DNA of 64,000 nt from Tupaia tana (taxonomy: Eukaryota > Chordata > Mammalia > Scandentia > Tupaiidae). Below, in pieces: positions 11,072-21,990 of the stretch. Under the pieces are notes generated by a model, which was given only the letters and a program-made list of their open reading frames with translations, made no database searches and was not told where the DNA came from. A program made the translations under genes and the position numbers. Every line of letters starts with the position of its first letter. Within the stretch, counting starts at the first letter, position 1. The stretch is taken from NCBI GenBank assembly GCA_026018925.1, contig JAKSZU010000016.1, forward strand, positions 83,572,490 to 83,636,489, in the 5' to 3' direction.

Positions 11072-12676
11072 GGCAGTGTGAGCGAGATCTGTGTGTTGGT
11101 GAGTGTGAGCGAGATCTGTGTGTGGTCGAGTGTCAGCGAGATCTGTGTGCTCTTGACAGCGTGAGCGAGATCTGTGTGTTGTCGAGTGTGAGCGAGATCT
11201 GTGTGCTCTTGACAGCGTGAGCGAGATCTGTGTGTTGTCGAGTGTGAGCGAGATCTGTGTGTTGTCGAGTGTGAGCGAGATCTGTGTGCTGTCGACAGTG
11301 TGAGCGAGATCTGTGTGTTGTCGAGTGTGAGTGAGATCTGTGTGCTGTCGACAGTGTGAGCGAGATCTGTGTGTGGTCGAGTGTGAGCGAGATCTGTGTG
11401 CTGTCGACAGTGTGAGCGAGATCTGTGTGCTGTCGAGTGTGAGCGAGATCTGTGTGCTGTCGACAGTGTGAGCGAGATCTGTGTGTGGTCGAGTGTGAGC
11501 GAGATCTGTGTGCTCTTGACAGCGTGAGCGAGATCTGTGTGTTGTCGAGTGTGAGCGACATCTGTGTGCTGTCGACAGTGTGAGCGAGATCTGTGTGCGG
11601 TCGACAGTGTGAGCGAGATCTGTGTGCGGTCGACAGTGTGAGCGAGATCTGTGTGTTGTCGAGTGTGAGCGAGATCTGTGTGCTGTCGAGTGTGAGCGAG
11701 ATCTGTGTGCTGTCGACAGTGTGAGCGAGATCTGTGTGCTGTCGACAGTGTGAGCGAGATCTGTGTGCTGTCGAGTGTGAACGAGATCTGTGTGCTGTCG
11801 ACAGTGTGAGCGAGATCTGTGTGTTGTCGAGTGTGAGCGAGATCTGTGTGCTGTCGACAGTGTGAGCGAGATCTGTGTGTTGTCGAGTGTGAGCAACATC
11901 TGTGTGCTGTCGACAGTGTGAGCGAGATCTGTGTGCAGTCGACAGTGTGAGCGAGATCTGTGTGCAGTCGACAGTGTGAGCGAGATCTGTGTGCTGTCAA
12001 CAGTGTGAGCGAGATCTGTGTGCTGTCGACAGTGTGAGCGAGATCTGTGTGCTGTCGACAGTGTGAGCGACATCTGTGTGCGGTCGACAGTGTGAGCGAG
12101 ATCTGTGTGTTGTCGAGTGTGAGCGACATCTGTGTGCTGTCGACAGTGTGAGCGAGATCTGTGTGCAGTCGACAGTGTGAGCGAGATCTGTGTGCTGTCG
12201 ACAGTGTGAGCGAGATCTGTGTGTGGTCGAGTGTGAGCGAGATCTGTGTGCTCTTGACAGCGTGAGCGAGATCTGTGTGTTGTCGAGTGTGAGCGACATC
12301 TGTGTGCTGTCGACAGTGTGAGCGAGATCTGTGTGCGGTCGACAGTGTGAGCGAGATCTGTGTGCGGTCGACAGTGTGAGCGAGATCTGTGTGTTGTCGA
12401 GTGTGAGCGAGATCTGTGTGCTGTCGAGTGTGAGCGAGATCTGTGTGCTGTCGACAGTGTGAGCGAGATCTGTGTGCTGTCGACAGTGTGAGCGAGATCT
12501 GTGTGCTGTCGAGTGTGAACGAGATCTGTGTGCTGTCGACAGTGTGAGCGAGATCTGTGTGTTGTCGAGTGTGAGCGAGATCTGTGTGTTGTCGAGTGTG
12601 AGCGAGATCTGTGTGCTGTCGAGTGTGAGTGAGATCTGTGTGCTGTCGACAGTGTGAGCGAGATCTGTGTGTTGAC
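11072..12676. repeat. Minisatellite of 27/29-bp units
   Basis: About 57 tandem copies of a unit starting GTGAGCGAGATCTGTGTG. The unit ends either TTGTCGAGT (27 bp) or CTGTCGACAGT (29 bp), with rarer CTCTTGACAGC and CGGTCGACAGT variants. Most units carry AGATCT, and the longer ones carry GTCGAC. A block of at least 290 bp recurs without indels at an offset of 738 bp (from about 11,484 and 12,222), showing secondary duplication. Minus-strand open frames up to 359 codons arise only because no frame of the unit has a stop. They are not genes. Confidence 0.95.
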
Positions 12677-12721
12677 CTCAGGAAAATTATTTTACCTTTT
12701 TCTGAAACTTTCTTTTTTAAG

Positions 12722-12880
12722 AATTATTTTATTTAATTATTTATTTATTCATTTATTTTTACTTGACCAGAGAGAGACAGAGAAAGTGAGAAAGCAGGCC
12801 GCCAGGTCCAAGACTTGGACCCTGGTCAGCCACGTGGGGGTGTCTAGAGCCTTAACCGCCAGGCCACCTGCTGGTCCCCC
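12722..12880 (-). mobile_element. tRNA-derived SINE, type B
   Basis: T-rich tail (TTTATTTATTCATTTATTTT), TTGACCAGAGAGAGACAGAG, CAGGCCGCCAGGTCC, and the head ending CCACCTGCTGGTCCCC. It lies just after the minisatellite. Confidence 0.8.
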
Positions 12881-13262
12881 TTTCCCTGAGACTGTACGTC
12901 CTTTACCGGAAGTCTTTCCATCTCTCTCGTGTGTTTGTTTGCAGGTACATGGCTGGCAGCCCCGGCACTGGCCTTAGCCCCCCTGCGGCCTGCGCCACAC
13001 GCCCACCTGGGTAGTTTCACAAGCAGGCCCCCTCCCCCGCCACACTCAGTAGGATGACTGAGTGTGAGGTCGCCCTCTGGGTGCCGACTGGCTCCCCTGT
13101 GAACACCCATGTTAGCATTCCTGCCTCTCCCTCAACCTCTCCCTCAAACCAACCTTAACACCTTATGGGCTCCCGTTCATTTACAAATTCAAAGCTCTGG
13201 CGCAAGCCCATTTTATATTTATTTGAAAGTGAAGCTTTCATCTTTTCAAAAATTACACTTTT

Positions 13263-13527
13263 GGGGCCAGCAGTTGGCGTAATGGTTATTTTGCTGGACT
13301 CCCATGTAGTCGACTGTGGTTCGAGTCCCTGATCTGGTGGCTTAAACTCATGCCGGGCGCATGTGTGTGTGTGCCCAAGATCCTGAGAGGAGAATGGAGG
13401 AGAAGGGATTGTGGCGTGGCCATCCCCCCCGGGGGTGATTTCTTGTTTTCTGTCTCTCTGTCTCTCTCTGTCTTTCTGGCGAGCGCACGTGCCCTATAGC
13501 AAAAACTCCCCCCCCCCAAAAAAAAAT
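13263..13527 (+). mobile_element. tRNA-derived SINE, type A
   Basis: Full length: GGGCCAGCAGTTGGCGTAAT head, GTGGTTCGAGTCCCTG B-box, AGAAGGGATTGTGGCGTGG body, CCCTATAGCAAAAA tail signature, then C- and A-runs. AAAATTACACTTTT before it and AAATTACACTTTTAA after it are a probable target-site duplication. Confidence 0.85.
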
Positions 13528-13794
13528 TACACTTTTAATTTTTTTTAAGTTAATTTACATCTTCCTTCTTTGAGCAAAAGTGACAGAGAGAGAGCTGACT
13601 GCCCACAAAGGCTTCATGCCCTGACCCACTCCCACGTTTAGCCTCCCCAGATCACGGCCAGGAGTGCCAGTGTGTCGGGCAGGTCTCCAGACGGCCCCGC
13701 CAGCCCACAGTCGTGCTCGCTGCTCTGTCTTAGTGCCTGGCTCGCACTGGCCTTCTGAATTTGCTGAATCAATTGATTGGCTGGTTAAATGAAA

Positions 13795-14470
13795 TGGCTT
13801 ACAAATTTTACCATAATGCATAAAACAAGCTATAGACTATATTTCTTCCTTTTTTATATTATTGGAATCATATTACTTCACTTTAATCTGCCTCTTAAAT
13901 GTAATACGTTTCGGCATCTTTCCGTGTCAGGTGGCTCGTTAATATCCATGTGCATACCGCAGCCCACTGTTGTGGGCCACGGGGTACTCGAGCCCCCTCC
14001 CCCCTTTTTTTTTTTTTTTTTGCTATAGGGCACGTGTGCTCTCCAGACGGACAGAGAGAGACCCACACCACAGTCCCTTCTCCTCCATTCTCCTCTCGGG
14101 ATCTTGGGCAGGCACGCACACGCACCTGGCATGAGTTTAAGCCATCGGGTCCGGGACTCGAACCGCGGCCGACTACATGGGAGTCTAGCAACATAGCCAT
14201 TATGGTAACTGCTGGTCCACCCCCCCAGCCCTTTTCTCACGTGGGATGGGCCTTCTTTTCACTGTTGTGTGATGTGTCAGCAGCCTTGTTATGAACCTTT
14301 GAAAGCATCTCTGATTATTTCCTCGAGGAAATAACCCTAGAAGGAAAGTTTCTAGGCTAAAGCTTCTGAGCTTACCTGCAGCTTTTGAGGCTAGGTACTA
14401 TCAAACTACACTCCAGAAAAACTGTACAGTGATTACTTTTCTTCTCTTTACCGTAGAACAATAGAATACA
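13795..14470 (-). mobile_element. Old L1M fragment, interrupted by a SINE
   Basis: Segments such as CTGATTATTTCCTCGAGGAA, CCTAGAAGGAAAGTTTCTAG and CACTCCAGAAAAACTGTACA resemble the antisense of L1M-family 3' sequence. The element runs on both sides of the SINE at 13,999-14,219. Diverged and non-coding. Confidence 0.5.
13999..14219 (-). mobile_element. tRNA-derived SINE, type A
   Basis: T17 tail, GCTATAGGGCACGTGTGCTC, reduced CT segment and the head complement TAACTGCTGGTCC. It is inserted in the L1M fragment. Confidence 0.85.
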
Positions 14471-15015
14471 AAAATTTCCCTCCTATCCTGGCAGGGTTGG
14501 AAGAGTGTTTTTCTTGTCCTTAAGGAAAGGAGAACTGATTTTTCTGTTGCTAATGATCTGGTCTCAAGATTCACTACGAAAAAGAAGAGCAGTATTTGAG
14601 GACAGAAGCAGCAGGAAATGCTTCCAGAAGCAAGAGGGGGAAGGATTTCCAAGTCCAAGTCCGAGTCCCAGCGGTGCAAGGACCAGAGAACCTAGCCGAG
14701 TGCTGCCCAGCACACAGGCGCTCCAGGGAGCCGAGGCTGCACGCGGGCCCCGGCATTCAGGCGCCAGGCCGGAGTGCCCAGCAGGCCTCCCTGCTGATTC
14801 CCAGCCAGGAAGCTCTGACAGAGCCAGCTACGGGCGGGTAAAGAGCTACTTCTTAGGCTACTTCCACCCCTACTGTCACTGCTCCAGTCCCTCCACTACG
14901 CCCCCCAAATCTAGCAATTAGAGGGAATGCCTTTTCAGACAGAGCCTGCGGGGTGTCCAGCAAACCTGCTCTGATGGTTTTCTATAAAGAACTGGTTGTT
15001 AAATATTCAAGTCAG
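14470..15015. other. Intergenic, nothing assigned
   Basis: Mixed-composition sequence with no recognised exon. It may include further decayed LINE sequence. Confidence 0.3.
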
Positions 15016-15235
15016 GGGACCAAGAGATGGTATAATGGTTACATCTCTGGACTCCCATGTAGATGACTGTGGTTCGAGTCCCAGACCCGGTGGCTTAAAA
15101 CACACCACCGTGTGTGCATGCATGCCCAAGATCCCCGAGAAGAGCCACCCCTGCTGGGGGATGATTTCTCACTTTCTGTCTGTCTTTCCGGCAAGCACAC
15201 ACGCCCTGTACCAAAAATCTCTCTCTCAAAAAAAA
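15016..15235 (+). mobile_element. tRNA-derived SINE, type A, with TSD
   Basis: GGGACCAAGAGATGGTATAA head, GTGGTTCGAGTCCCAG B-box, and a shortened body with an internal deletion (GAGAAGAGCCACC). The flanks ATATTCAAGTCAG and ATATTCCAGTCAG form a target-site duplication with one mismatch. Confidence 0.85.
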
Positions 15236-16796
15236 TATTCCAGTCAGGGCAGGCACTGACCTAAACGAATCGCAGACTCCCTGGGTGGGGACAGCGCTTA
15301 ACGTCATCCTCATTTCTCCCACCTGATCGCGTCTTACAGACTGGCTCCTATGGCCCATGGTCTCTCATGGGGCTTGTCCCAGATCCGCAATGTACAGGGC
15401 TGAAGCCACCCCAGAAGCACGTGGGCCTCAGCCCAACAGCTGGCTGCCAGACTCACGCATCTCCTCACTCTGCCAGAAACCTCGCGTGGGAGGGAATGCG
15501 CTCAGGGGGAGAGCCAGGACTCACATGTCACAGGGCCATTCTAAAACCTTGAGAAGGCTGGGCATTCTCAAGCTCCCCCTGCCCTCCAGCCTCCCCTACA
15601 CGGCATCAGACACACGGCAAACGCAGCGGGCTCGGGACTCCAAGCTCTGAGCTGTGTCTGACCAGCGGACATAGTGACGCCTGGAGACACTCGGCCAGCT
15701 CGATTCATGTCCACTTGGCAGCTCCCACTCATACTGGAGACCAAGAGTCATTCAGGACTCAGATGTTTGTATGAGCCCTGCTTTGCCAAGATATTAATAC
15801 CAAATGGCAACAACGTACTAAAACCCTGGTGTCCTCACTGCACGCCCTGCTCCCCCCTCTCCCTGCAATACGGTCCCCAGTTTATACACAAGGACAACAG
15901 AATAGGACGCCCCTGGGGGACGGTGGCAGAGACCCCGTACTCGGTGAAGCAAAGGAGCATGACTGTGCTACCGGGCGACACCTGCCCAGGAACACAGAAG
16001 CTGCAAATAGCTTCTGCTCGAGTTTAGGAAAGCCACTTAAAACTGTCGGTGGGAGATGGCCCACTCTGCAAAAATAACTGATGTGGTTTATTTCTGTGTA
16101 GAATATGAGTGACCTCGGCCAGAGCAGAGGCAAAACATGCCTTCTTCTCGGGGTGACCAGGTACACGGGTTCCTTTTATTTGATTTTTGAGAGCGAGAGA
16201 CAGGGTTTGGAATTAGTGAAGAGTTTTTCCATTGGTCTGGCCCAAAAAGGCGGGACATGTGGGGGGAGGGCTTGTAGGTTATAGGTGGGTTTTACGGTTT
16301 TTAGAGTGGTGATTGGAAAAGGAAGGTTACTGGATCAGAAAGGAACGTACTTTACCCTAGACAAGGAGGCCTAATATCCACCACAGAGATACCCCAACAC
16401 TGTGCCAGGGCAGGCTGGAGGGAGAGTCCTGCTACTAATTGGCCAAAACGGTCTGTCAGCATCTGTGGGCCTGACTCGCCCTAGGCCCTCTGGAAAGGAC
16501 TTTGGAAAAAACAGAAAAAGCAGCCAGACTTCTGTCCACAAAACCACATAACTTTTCAACGGCTAATGTCAAATAAAGGTCCCAGTCTGTGAGACTCACC
16601 TCATTGTGACCATCGATAGTAAACTATTGCGACCAACGACTCCAAACCATCGCATGATCCTCACTCGACCCTAACTAAATCCTGCATCAAAGGACTCTCC
16701 TTACGACAGATTTGAAACCTCAGTCCCTCTACTTTGTCCTCCCACCTTCACTCAACTAAAACCATGGGCGAGGGGGGGTATTTGTTTGTTTTTTAA
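15236..16796. other. Unassigned intergenic DNA
   Basis: AT/GC-mixed sequence. The part from about 16,150 to 16,750 has a distinct AT-rich character with an AATAAA at about 16,573, which could suit an old LTR or other decayed transposon. I could not recognise a family and see no coding exon. Confidence 0.3.
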
Positions 16797-17013
16797 GAGA
16801 TTTTTTTTTTTTTTTTGCTATAGGGTACATGTGCTCACCATAGAGAAAGAGAGAATTACCCCCCAGGGGGAAGGCCATGCTGCAATCCCTTCTCTAGCCT
16901 CTCTTGGAATTTTGGGCATGCATGCACATGCGCGTGTGAGTTTCAAGCCAAGAGTCTGGGATTCAGTCAGCCACGTGGGATTCTGCAACATAACCACTAA
17001 GCCATCTGTTGGC
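16797..17013 (-). mobile_element. tRNA-derived SINE, type A
   Basis: T-run, GCTATAGGGTACATGTGCTC, shortened CT segment, TTTTGGGCATGCATGCACAT, then the CCATCTGTTGGCCC head complement. Confidence 0.75.
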
Positions 17014-17097
17014 CCTAACTAAACTCTTTCACTGGAGTGCTTCCAGGTAACATGGCAAACAACAAACTCAGCCTTGTCTTCTCAGAGGATTTTTTTG

Positions 17098-17340
17098 TTG
17101 TTGAGAGATTTTTGTTATAGGGCACATGTGCTTGCCGGGGAGGCAGAGACGGAGAAAGAGAAACAGAATTCATCCCACCAGGGTATGGCCACGCTACAAT
17201 CCGGTCTTTTCTTCTCCACCTGGAATTTTGGGCGCATACAGACATGCGACCGGCATGAGTTTGAAGCCACGGGCCTGGGACCTGAACCGCAGGTGATCAC
17301 GCGGAGCCCCGCACCTTCGTCAGGACGCCCTCTGCTGGCC
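17098..17340 (-). mobile_element. tRNA-derived SINE, type A/C, diverged
   Basis: GAGAGATTTTTGTTATAGGG tail region, GCCACGCTACAATCC body and a CTCTGCTGGCC head complement. It is older than its neighbours. Confidence 0.65.
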
Positions 17341-18261
17341 TCTCGGACGGTAGTTTGGGCGGTATTTTCAGGGAGCGGGCATCTGACAAGGGGACAGGAC
17401 CAGTGCGGCGGCCTGAGTCCAGCCGGGTGGTGTGGCAGAGCTGGCGGGGACCTGGGCGGAGAGGCCGGCCTCACGCAGCTCGCAGGACCTTCTGCCCGGC
17501 CGGTGGCCGTCCCCGCCGGAAGCCCAGTGGCTCCCCGCATCCGCCAGGCCTGTGGCTTCAGGGTGAGTCAGGAGGAAGCGCTGGTCCCCGCTCACTAATC
17601 CAGCTGGCGCAGAATCCGGGGAAACACGCTAATTGCCTGGTGATTAATGAACTCCAGTCAATTACTGATCAGACCTGCTGGGAGGCCTTGTCAGCGGAAG
17701 TAAGGGCACGCGCGAGGGATGCCGGGAAGGCAGGACGGGACAATTTCCGGCCGCGGAGGCTGCTGGGTACAGGCTGTGGCGGTCCGCGCCTGCGCGGTGT
17801 CCGGGACCAGCTGGGGCGCTGCGGGCGGAAAGCGCGGGCGTTCCAGGGAGGGACCCTGACTCGCCCCCAGGTCCCTGCACCGCCCGTGCCGGGGCACGCC
17901 TGGAGCAGAAGGGAGAGCGTCTTCATTGGCCTTGGGCCGGAAGAGGCCCAGCGGCCGAGTCCAGGGGAATCCGCCTCCGGTCCCTGGCTGCGTATCGGCC
18001 TGTGTCTGTCGCCCCCGTGTGGCCGTAGGAGGAACTGGAGCCGGGCTGTGCGCCTCCAGTTGAGCCCGGTTCTTCCCTGCTTTGAGCATCCGGAACTGAA
18101 ATGTGCACCATCAAAGAACCTATCCGGTGACAGTGTGCTGTGGCCGACCTGTGCTGCGCCGCTAGAGCTGATGGTTACATTTCCGGGAGTTTTGCAACCC
18201 CATGTTAAATAATATATTTAAATTATAATTTGAAAAGTCGCGTTTAAGAACTCAATTATAA
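17341..18261. other. CpG-enriched intergenic DNA
   Basis: GC-rich around 17,690-18,030, with a CCGCGCCTGCGCGG palindromic-type element near 17,787 that resembles an NRF1 site. An open frame of 285 codons crosses it, but no domain is recognisable, so it is not called a gene. The 3' part turns AT-rich. Confidence 0.4.
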
Positions 18262-18460
18262 GGCCAGCTAGTGTGTGCTGATGAAAGCGGCTGGATCCCA
18301 CGCGTAGAGTGCCAGCGCGTGTGCACGAGGGCACTTGTGCGCAGGTGCCTGAGAGGGGAAATGGAGAAGGGACTGCAGCTGTGGCCAGTCCCTACGGCGG
18401 GTGCTTTTTCTCTGTCTCCAAGGAGTGCATACACCCTCTGGCAAATAAATAAATAAAATG
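18262..18460 (+). mobile_element. tRNA-derived SINE, type C, old
   Basis: GGCCAGCTAGTGTGTGCTGA head, GGCTGGATCCCAC, GAGAAGGGACTGCAGCTGTGG body and an AAATAAATAAATAAAA tail followed by a TA microsatellite. A second copy follows. Confidence 0.65.
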
Positions 18461-18474
18461 TATATATATATATA

Positions 18475-18702
18475 AGAGGCAGCCGGTGACTTGGTGGTTA
18501 AGGCAGCTGGGACCCATGTGGCCGTCTGCAGGGCTCCAGTCCTGGACTGGCTTGAGAAACACGCTGGGCACATGTGTGTTCAAAATTCCACAAGGAGGGA
18601 GGAGTGGAGGAGAGGGGATTGTGGCGTGACCATGCCCGGTAGAAGGTGTTGCTTTTTCTCTCTCTGAGCACCTGCACCCTCTGGCAATCAAAAAAATACA
18701 TA
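18475..18702 (+). mobile_element. tRNA-derived SINE, type C
   Basis: GGCAGCCGGTGACTTGGTGG head, GGCTTGAGAAACACGCTGGG, AGAGGGGATTGTGGCGTGA body, and a CACCCTCTGGCAATCAAAAA tail. Confidence 0.7.
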
Positions 18703-18989
18703 GAAGCTTACAATTTGATAAATTGTATTAAAAACAAAGGTACAAAATACTAAATGTTCGTCATTTCCCAGTTACTCGTTACCGTTTCCTGTCATCTGTG
18801 CTCCTGAAGTCACAGCCATGGCGGGAACACTACACGGGCGGGGCCGTGGGGGGACACCACACTGAGGTCCCCTCCCACAGCGGTCTCTACCTTTACCTTC
18901 AGGCATGTCACATTGATGGCTTGAAATTGACCACTGTGAGAATAGTTACACCAGAGAAATTCGCAAACTCTAGAGACCAGGACTTTTTT
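18703..18989. other. Short intergenic stretch
   Basis: AT-rich then mixed unique sequence; nothing recognised. Confidence 0.3.
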
Positions 18990-19230
18990 CCTTTTTTAAA
19001 TCTTGCCAGGGAGCATGTATGCTTGCCAGAGAGGCCAGAGAAACAGAGGAAGTGAAGAAGCACCCTGGGGGTGGCCACCCTGCAGCCCCTTCCCCATGCC
19101 CTTCTCAGGACCTGTGGGCACACATGCACACGTGCCTGTCATCCTTTTCAAACTGTCAGGTCCAGGATTCAAACCATGCGGGCGGTCACATGGGATCCAG
19201 CCGTCCTAGCCTCCATGCCACAGGCCGGCC
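18990..19230 (-). mobile_element. tRNA-derived SINE, diverged
   Basis: TTTTTTAAATCTTGCCAGGG tail region, CAGAGAGGCCAGAGAAACAG, CAGGATTCAAACCATGCGG (B-box region) and a CCACAGGCCGGCC head complement. Confidence 0.6.
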
Positions 19231-19870
19231 TGAAGAGTGACCCTTTGTGTGTGGAAGGGACAGGAAAGTGGTGATCCAGCCCACGGCAGTGGTGGGGCTG
19301 ACAGAGGAACACTGGGAAGAAGGAAGCCAGCGGCCGGCCGGCAGAGACCTGCAGAGTCTGTGGACAGCCGGACCGCTGTGGGAAGGCAGGTGGAGGCCGA
19401 GGCTGGACAGGCTGGAGGCCCCAGAGCCGGGCTGGGCAGGGTCGTTGGTAGTGGGGCAGAGCCGGGCTGAGGCTCTCCATTACCCTCCATGCTGGGCCCT
19501 CGTGCCTGCAGCGCGGCAGACTTCCCGCGGTATCTCCCACCTTCCCTGTGAGCCTGCCAGACAGGAGTGCTCCTCGCAGCGCGGCCACAGGCCTCCATGT
19601 TCTTAGGGCTCTGTGCAAACATGTTCTCTCGCTCGCTCTCCCCATTTTGGAGAATGTTTTTAACTTCAGTATATGTGCAAAGTTAATCGCCAAGATTGTT
19701 TTTTTTTTTTTAAAGAATTATTGAGCTGCAACTGAAGATGCCGAGGCTTGGGGAGGTCTGGGGCCTTCCCAGGAAGACTCTGCTGCCCTCTGCTCCAGGA
19801 GCCCAGCTGAGGCCCGACTTGGCAGGCAGCAGGGAGGGAGCCCCGCAGGGTGCCTGGGCTTGGCTCCAGC
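19231..19870. other. Intergenic, no gene seen
   Basis: GC-rich unique sequence ending in a short T-run near 19,700. No recognised exon. Confidence 0.35.
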
Positions 19871-19967
19871 CAGCAGGTGGCGTGGTGGTTAAGGTGCTGG
19901 ACTCTCACGTGGAGGACAACAGTTCAAGTCCCAGACCTAATGGTTTGCTTTCTCACTCTCTGTCTCT
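19871..19967 (+). mobile_element. tRNA-derived SINE, type B, 3' truncated
   Basis: GCCAGCAGGTGGCGTGGTGG head and AGTTCAAGTCCCAGACC B-box, then the CT segment stops at CTCTGTCTCTTTA with no TCAAATTAAA tail. The break coincides with the start of a repeated 66-bp segment. Confidence 0.75.
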
Positions 19968-20033
19968 TTAGAAAGGCACAAATCCAGTCAAGCCCATCTC
20001 GAGATGGATACTGAACTTCAGCTGTGAAATCTG
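19968..20033 (+). repeat. First copy of a 66-bp duplicated segment
   Basis: GAAAGGCACAAATCCAGTCA through CTGAACTTCAGCTGTGAAAT recurs at 20,526-20,594 with roughly 88 percent identity. It may be part of the 5' region of the adjacent HAL1 element. Confidence 0.6.
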
Positions 20034-20057
20034 ATTTCCTTGCCCAAAAATGAAGAT

Positions 20058-20331
20058 TTTCTGGGGGAACCAGCAGTTAGCGTAATGGCTATGTCGCTGG
20101 ACTCCCATGTAGTCGACCGCGGTTCGTGTCCGGACCCGGTGGCTTAAAACTCACGCCGGGCGCGTGTGCGTGCGTGCCCAAGATCCCGAGAGGAGAATGA
20201 AGGAGAAGGGATTGCGGCGTGACAATCCCCCCTAGGGGGTGATTTCTCGCTTTCTGTCTCTCTGTCTCTGTCTGTCTGGCGAGCGCACGCACCCTATAGC
20301 AAAAAACTTCTCCCCCCCCCCCAAAAAAAAA
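20058..20331 (+). mobile_element. tRNA-derived SINE, type A, with TSD
   Basis: Full-length copy with CAGCAGTTAGCGTAATGGC head, CCCTATAGCAAAAAACTTC tail, C- and A-runs. The flanks AAGATTTTCT on each side are a 10-bp target-site duplication. Confidence 0.9.
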
Positions 20332-20525
20332 AAAGATTTTCTGTTGAGACTTCTAGCTCCAGATTTATTTCTAGTGGGGCTTCCTCTGCCTTCTCTTAGT
20401 TTCTCTCTCTCTCTCTTTCTCGCTGTGTCTCTCTGTGACTTTTAATTTAAAAAGTAAAGGTAAAGTATTCTCTGGGATCTCTGGCTTCTGCTTTATTGTG
20501 TTAATTGATGCCTTTCCACATTCAT

Positions 20526-20594
20526 TTAGAAAAGGCACAAACCCAGCTAGGCCCATCCCGAGATGGATACTGAACTTCAGCTGTTAAATAGGAT
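20526..20594 (+). repeat. Second copy of the 66-bp segment
   Basis: GAAAAGGCACAAACCCAGCT through CTTCAGCTGTTAAATAGGAT matches 19,968-20,033. Removing the SINE between them, the two copies are about 285 bp apart. Confidence 0.6.
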
Positions 20595-21116
20595 TCCACC
20601 CGGCATGCTAGTGCTGTGGTGTTTTCATTTTTTGCTTTGTAAAATTAAAATCTAAGGTTTTTTAAATTATATTTCTTCTTCTTCTTTTTAGTTTTATTGT
20701 TTTTTCCTTCTTTCTTCTAATTGTTTATCTTTATTCATTGGCTGCTCAGCTTCTATGCTCTAAGTGTTTAGACAGGTCCAAGTGAACAGCTTCGAAACAT
20801 CTGAGTATGATTAGGGTCAGAATATTCCTCTATTCCCACTGAATCTGATGCACAAAGATTGAAAATGGAACAGAAGAGAGATCCCAGATCAACTCTCTGC
20901 ACGCCTCTGAACGCTCAGATTGAACTTCAAGTGTTAGAAAGAAACGCGCCACCCATCAGGTGACTAGAAATCATAGGACCACAGGAAATACGGAAAGCAA
21001 GACAGTTCCTCTCCTCCGAGGGAAAAGAATAACTCCTCTTTATCCACAGACAATACAATGAAACTCATGGAAATGCTTGATAAAGAGTTTAGAATATTCA
21101 TGACCAAACTAACGAG

Positions 21117-21733
21117 ATGGAAGAGAAGAGAGACAATGAACTGCAGAAGAGGCAGGACAAAGCTGACGAGTTCCAGGAGGTGAGGAAATTCTTGCAAGAG
21201 AAATTACACACTCTAAAAAAGAATCACATGGACCTGTTAGAGAGGAAGGCTGTAATGCAGGGAGTCAAAACCTCCCTTGAAAGTACTAAAAGCAGACTAG
21301 GTCATACAGAAGATCGAATCTCAGACGTAGAAGACAGAATCACTGGCCTAGAAAAATCCACCATGAAGACTGAGAAAACTGCCCCCCAAAATGAGAATAC
21401 TATACAAGAAATACTAAATACCATCAAACATCCAACCATCTGGATAATTAGTATCCTAGAAGGCAAAGAGACTCATAAGGGCATTGATAACATAGTCCAT
21501 GAAATCCTGCAAGAAAACTTTCCAAATCTAGAGAGGGACTCAAAGATTCAGTCCCAAAAGACCCCAGATAGAATCAACCCAAGAAGATCTTCTCCAAGAC
21601 ACATCATAGCCAGATTGACCAAAACCACAGACAAAGACAAGATACTAAGATTGGCAAGAGAAAAATGGCAAGTTACCTACAAAGGATATTCCATCAGGCT
21701 AACAGCAGACCTCTCGTCAGAAACAATGCGAGG
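21117..21733 (+). pseudogene. HAL1 ORF1 remnant, interrupted by a SINE
   Basis: About 205 codons of L1-type ORF1 stay open from the ATG to the SINE insertion point at the SSETMR position. After the SINE, the plus strand resumes with the expected C-terminal homology (KRWENIFKVLREKQFQPR) near 22,010-22,070. The protein would bind RNA in a LINE ribonucleoprotein. The insertion truncates it and there is no partner ORF2, so no activity is expected from this copy. Confidence 0.7.
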
Positions 21734-21990
21734 GACCAGCAGTTAGTGTAATGGCTATGTCGCTGGACTCCCACATAGTCGACCACAGCTCAAGTCCTGG
21801 ACCTGGTGGCTTAAATTTACACCGGGCACGTGTGCACGCGTGCCCAAGATCCCGAGAGGAGAATGGAGAAGGGATTGCAGCATGGCCATTCCCCCTGGGG
21901 GGTGATTTCTTGCTTTCTATCTCTCTGTCTCTGTCTGTCTGGTGAGCACACACGCCCTATAGCAAAAACTTCTTAAAAACAAACAAAAAA
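21734..21990 (+). mobile_element. tRNA-derived SINE, type A, with TSD in HAL1 ORF1
   Basis: Full-length copy with GACCAGCAGTTAGTGTAATG head and CCCTATAGCAAAAACTTC tail. AGAAACAATGCGAG occurs on both sides, a 14-bp perfect target-site duplication. Confidence 0.95.

Noticed and set aside
11050..12299. Long minus-strand open frames (up to 359 codons) with His/Arg/Ser/Thr repeats
   Set aside because: They are reading frames of the 27/29-bp minisatellite, which lacks stops. There is no start context, splice context or conserved flank.
16150..16750. Endogenous retroviral LTR
   Set aside because: AT-rich with an AATAAA, but I could not see LTR ends, a primer-binding site or internal retroviral sequence.
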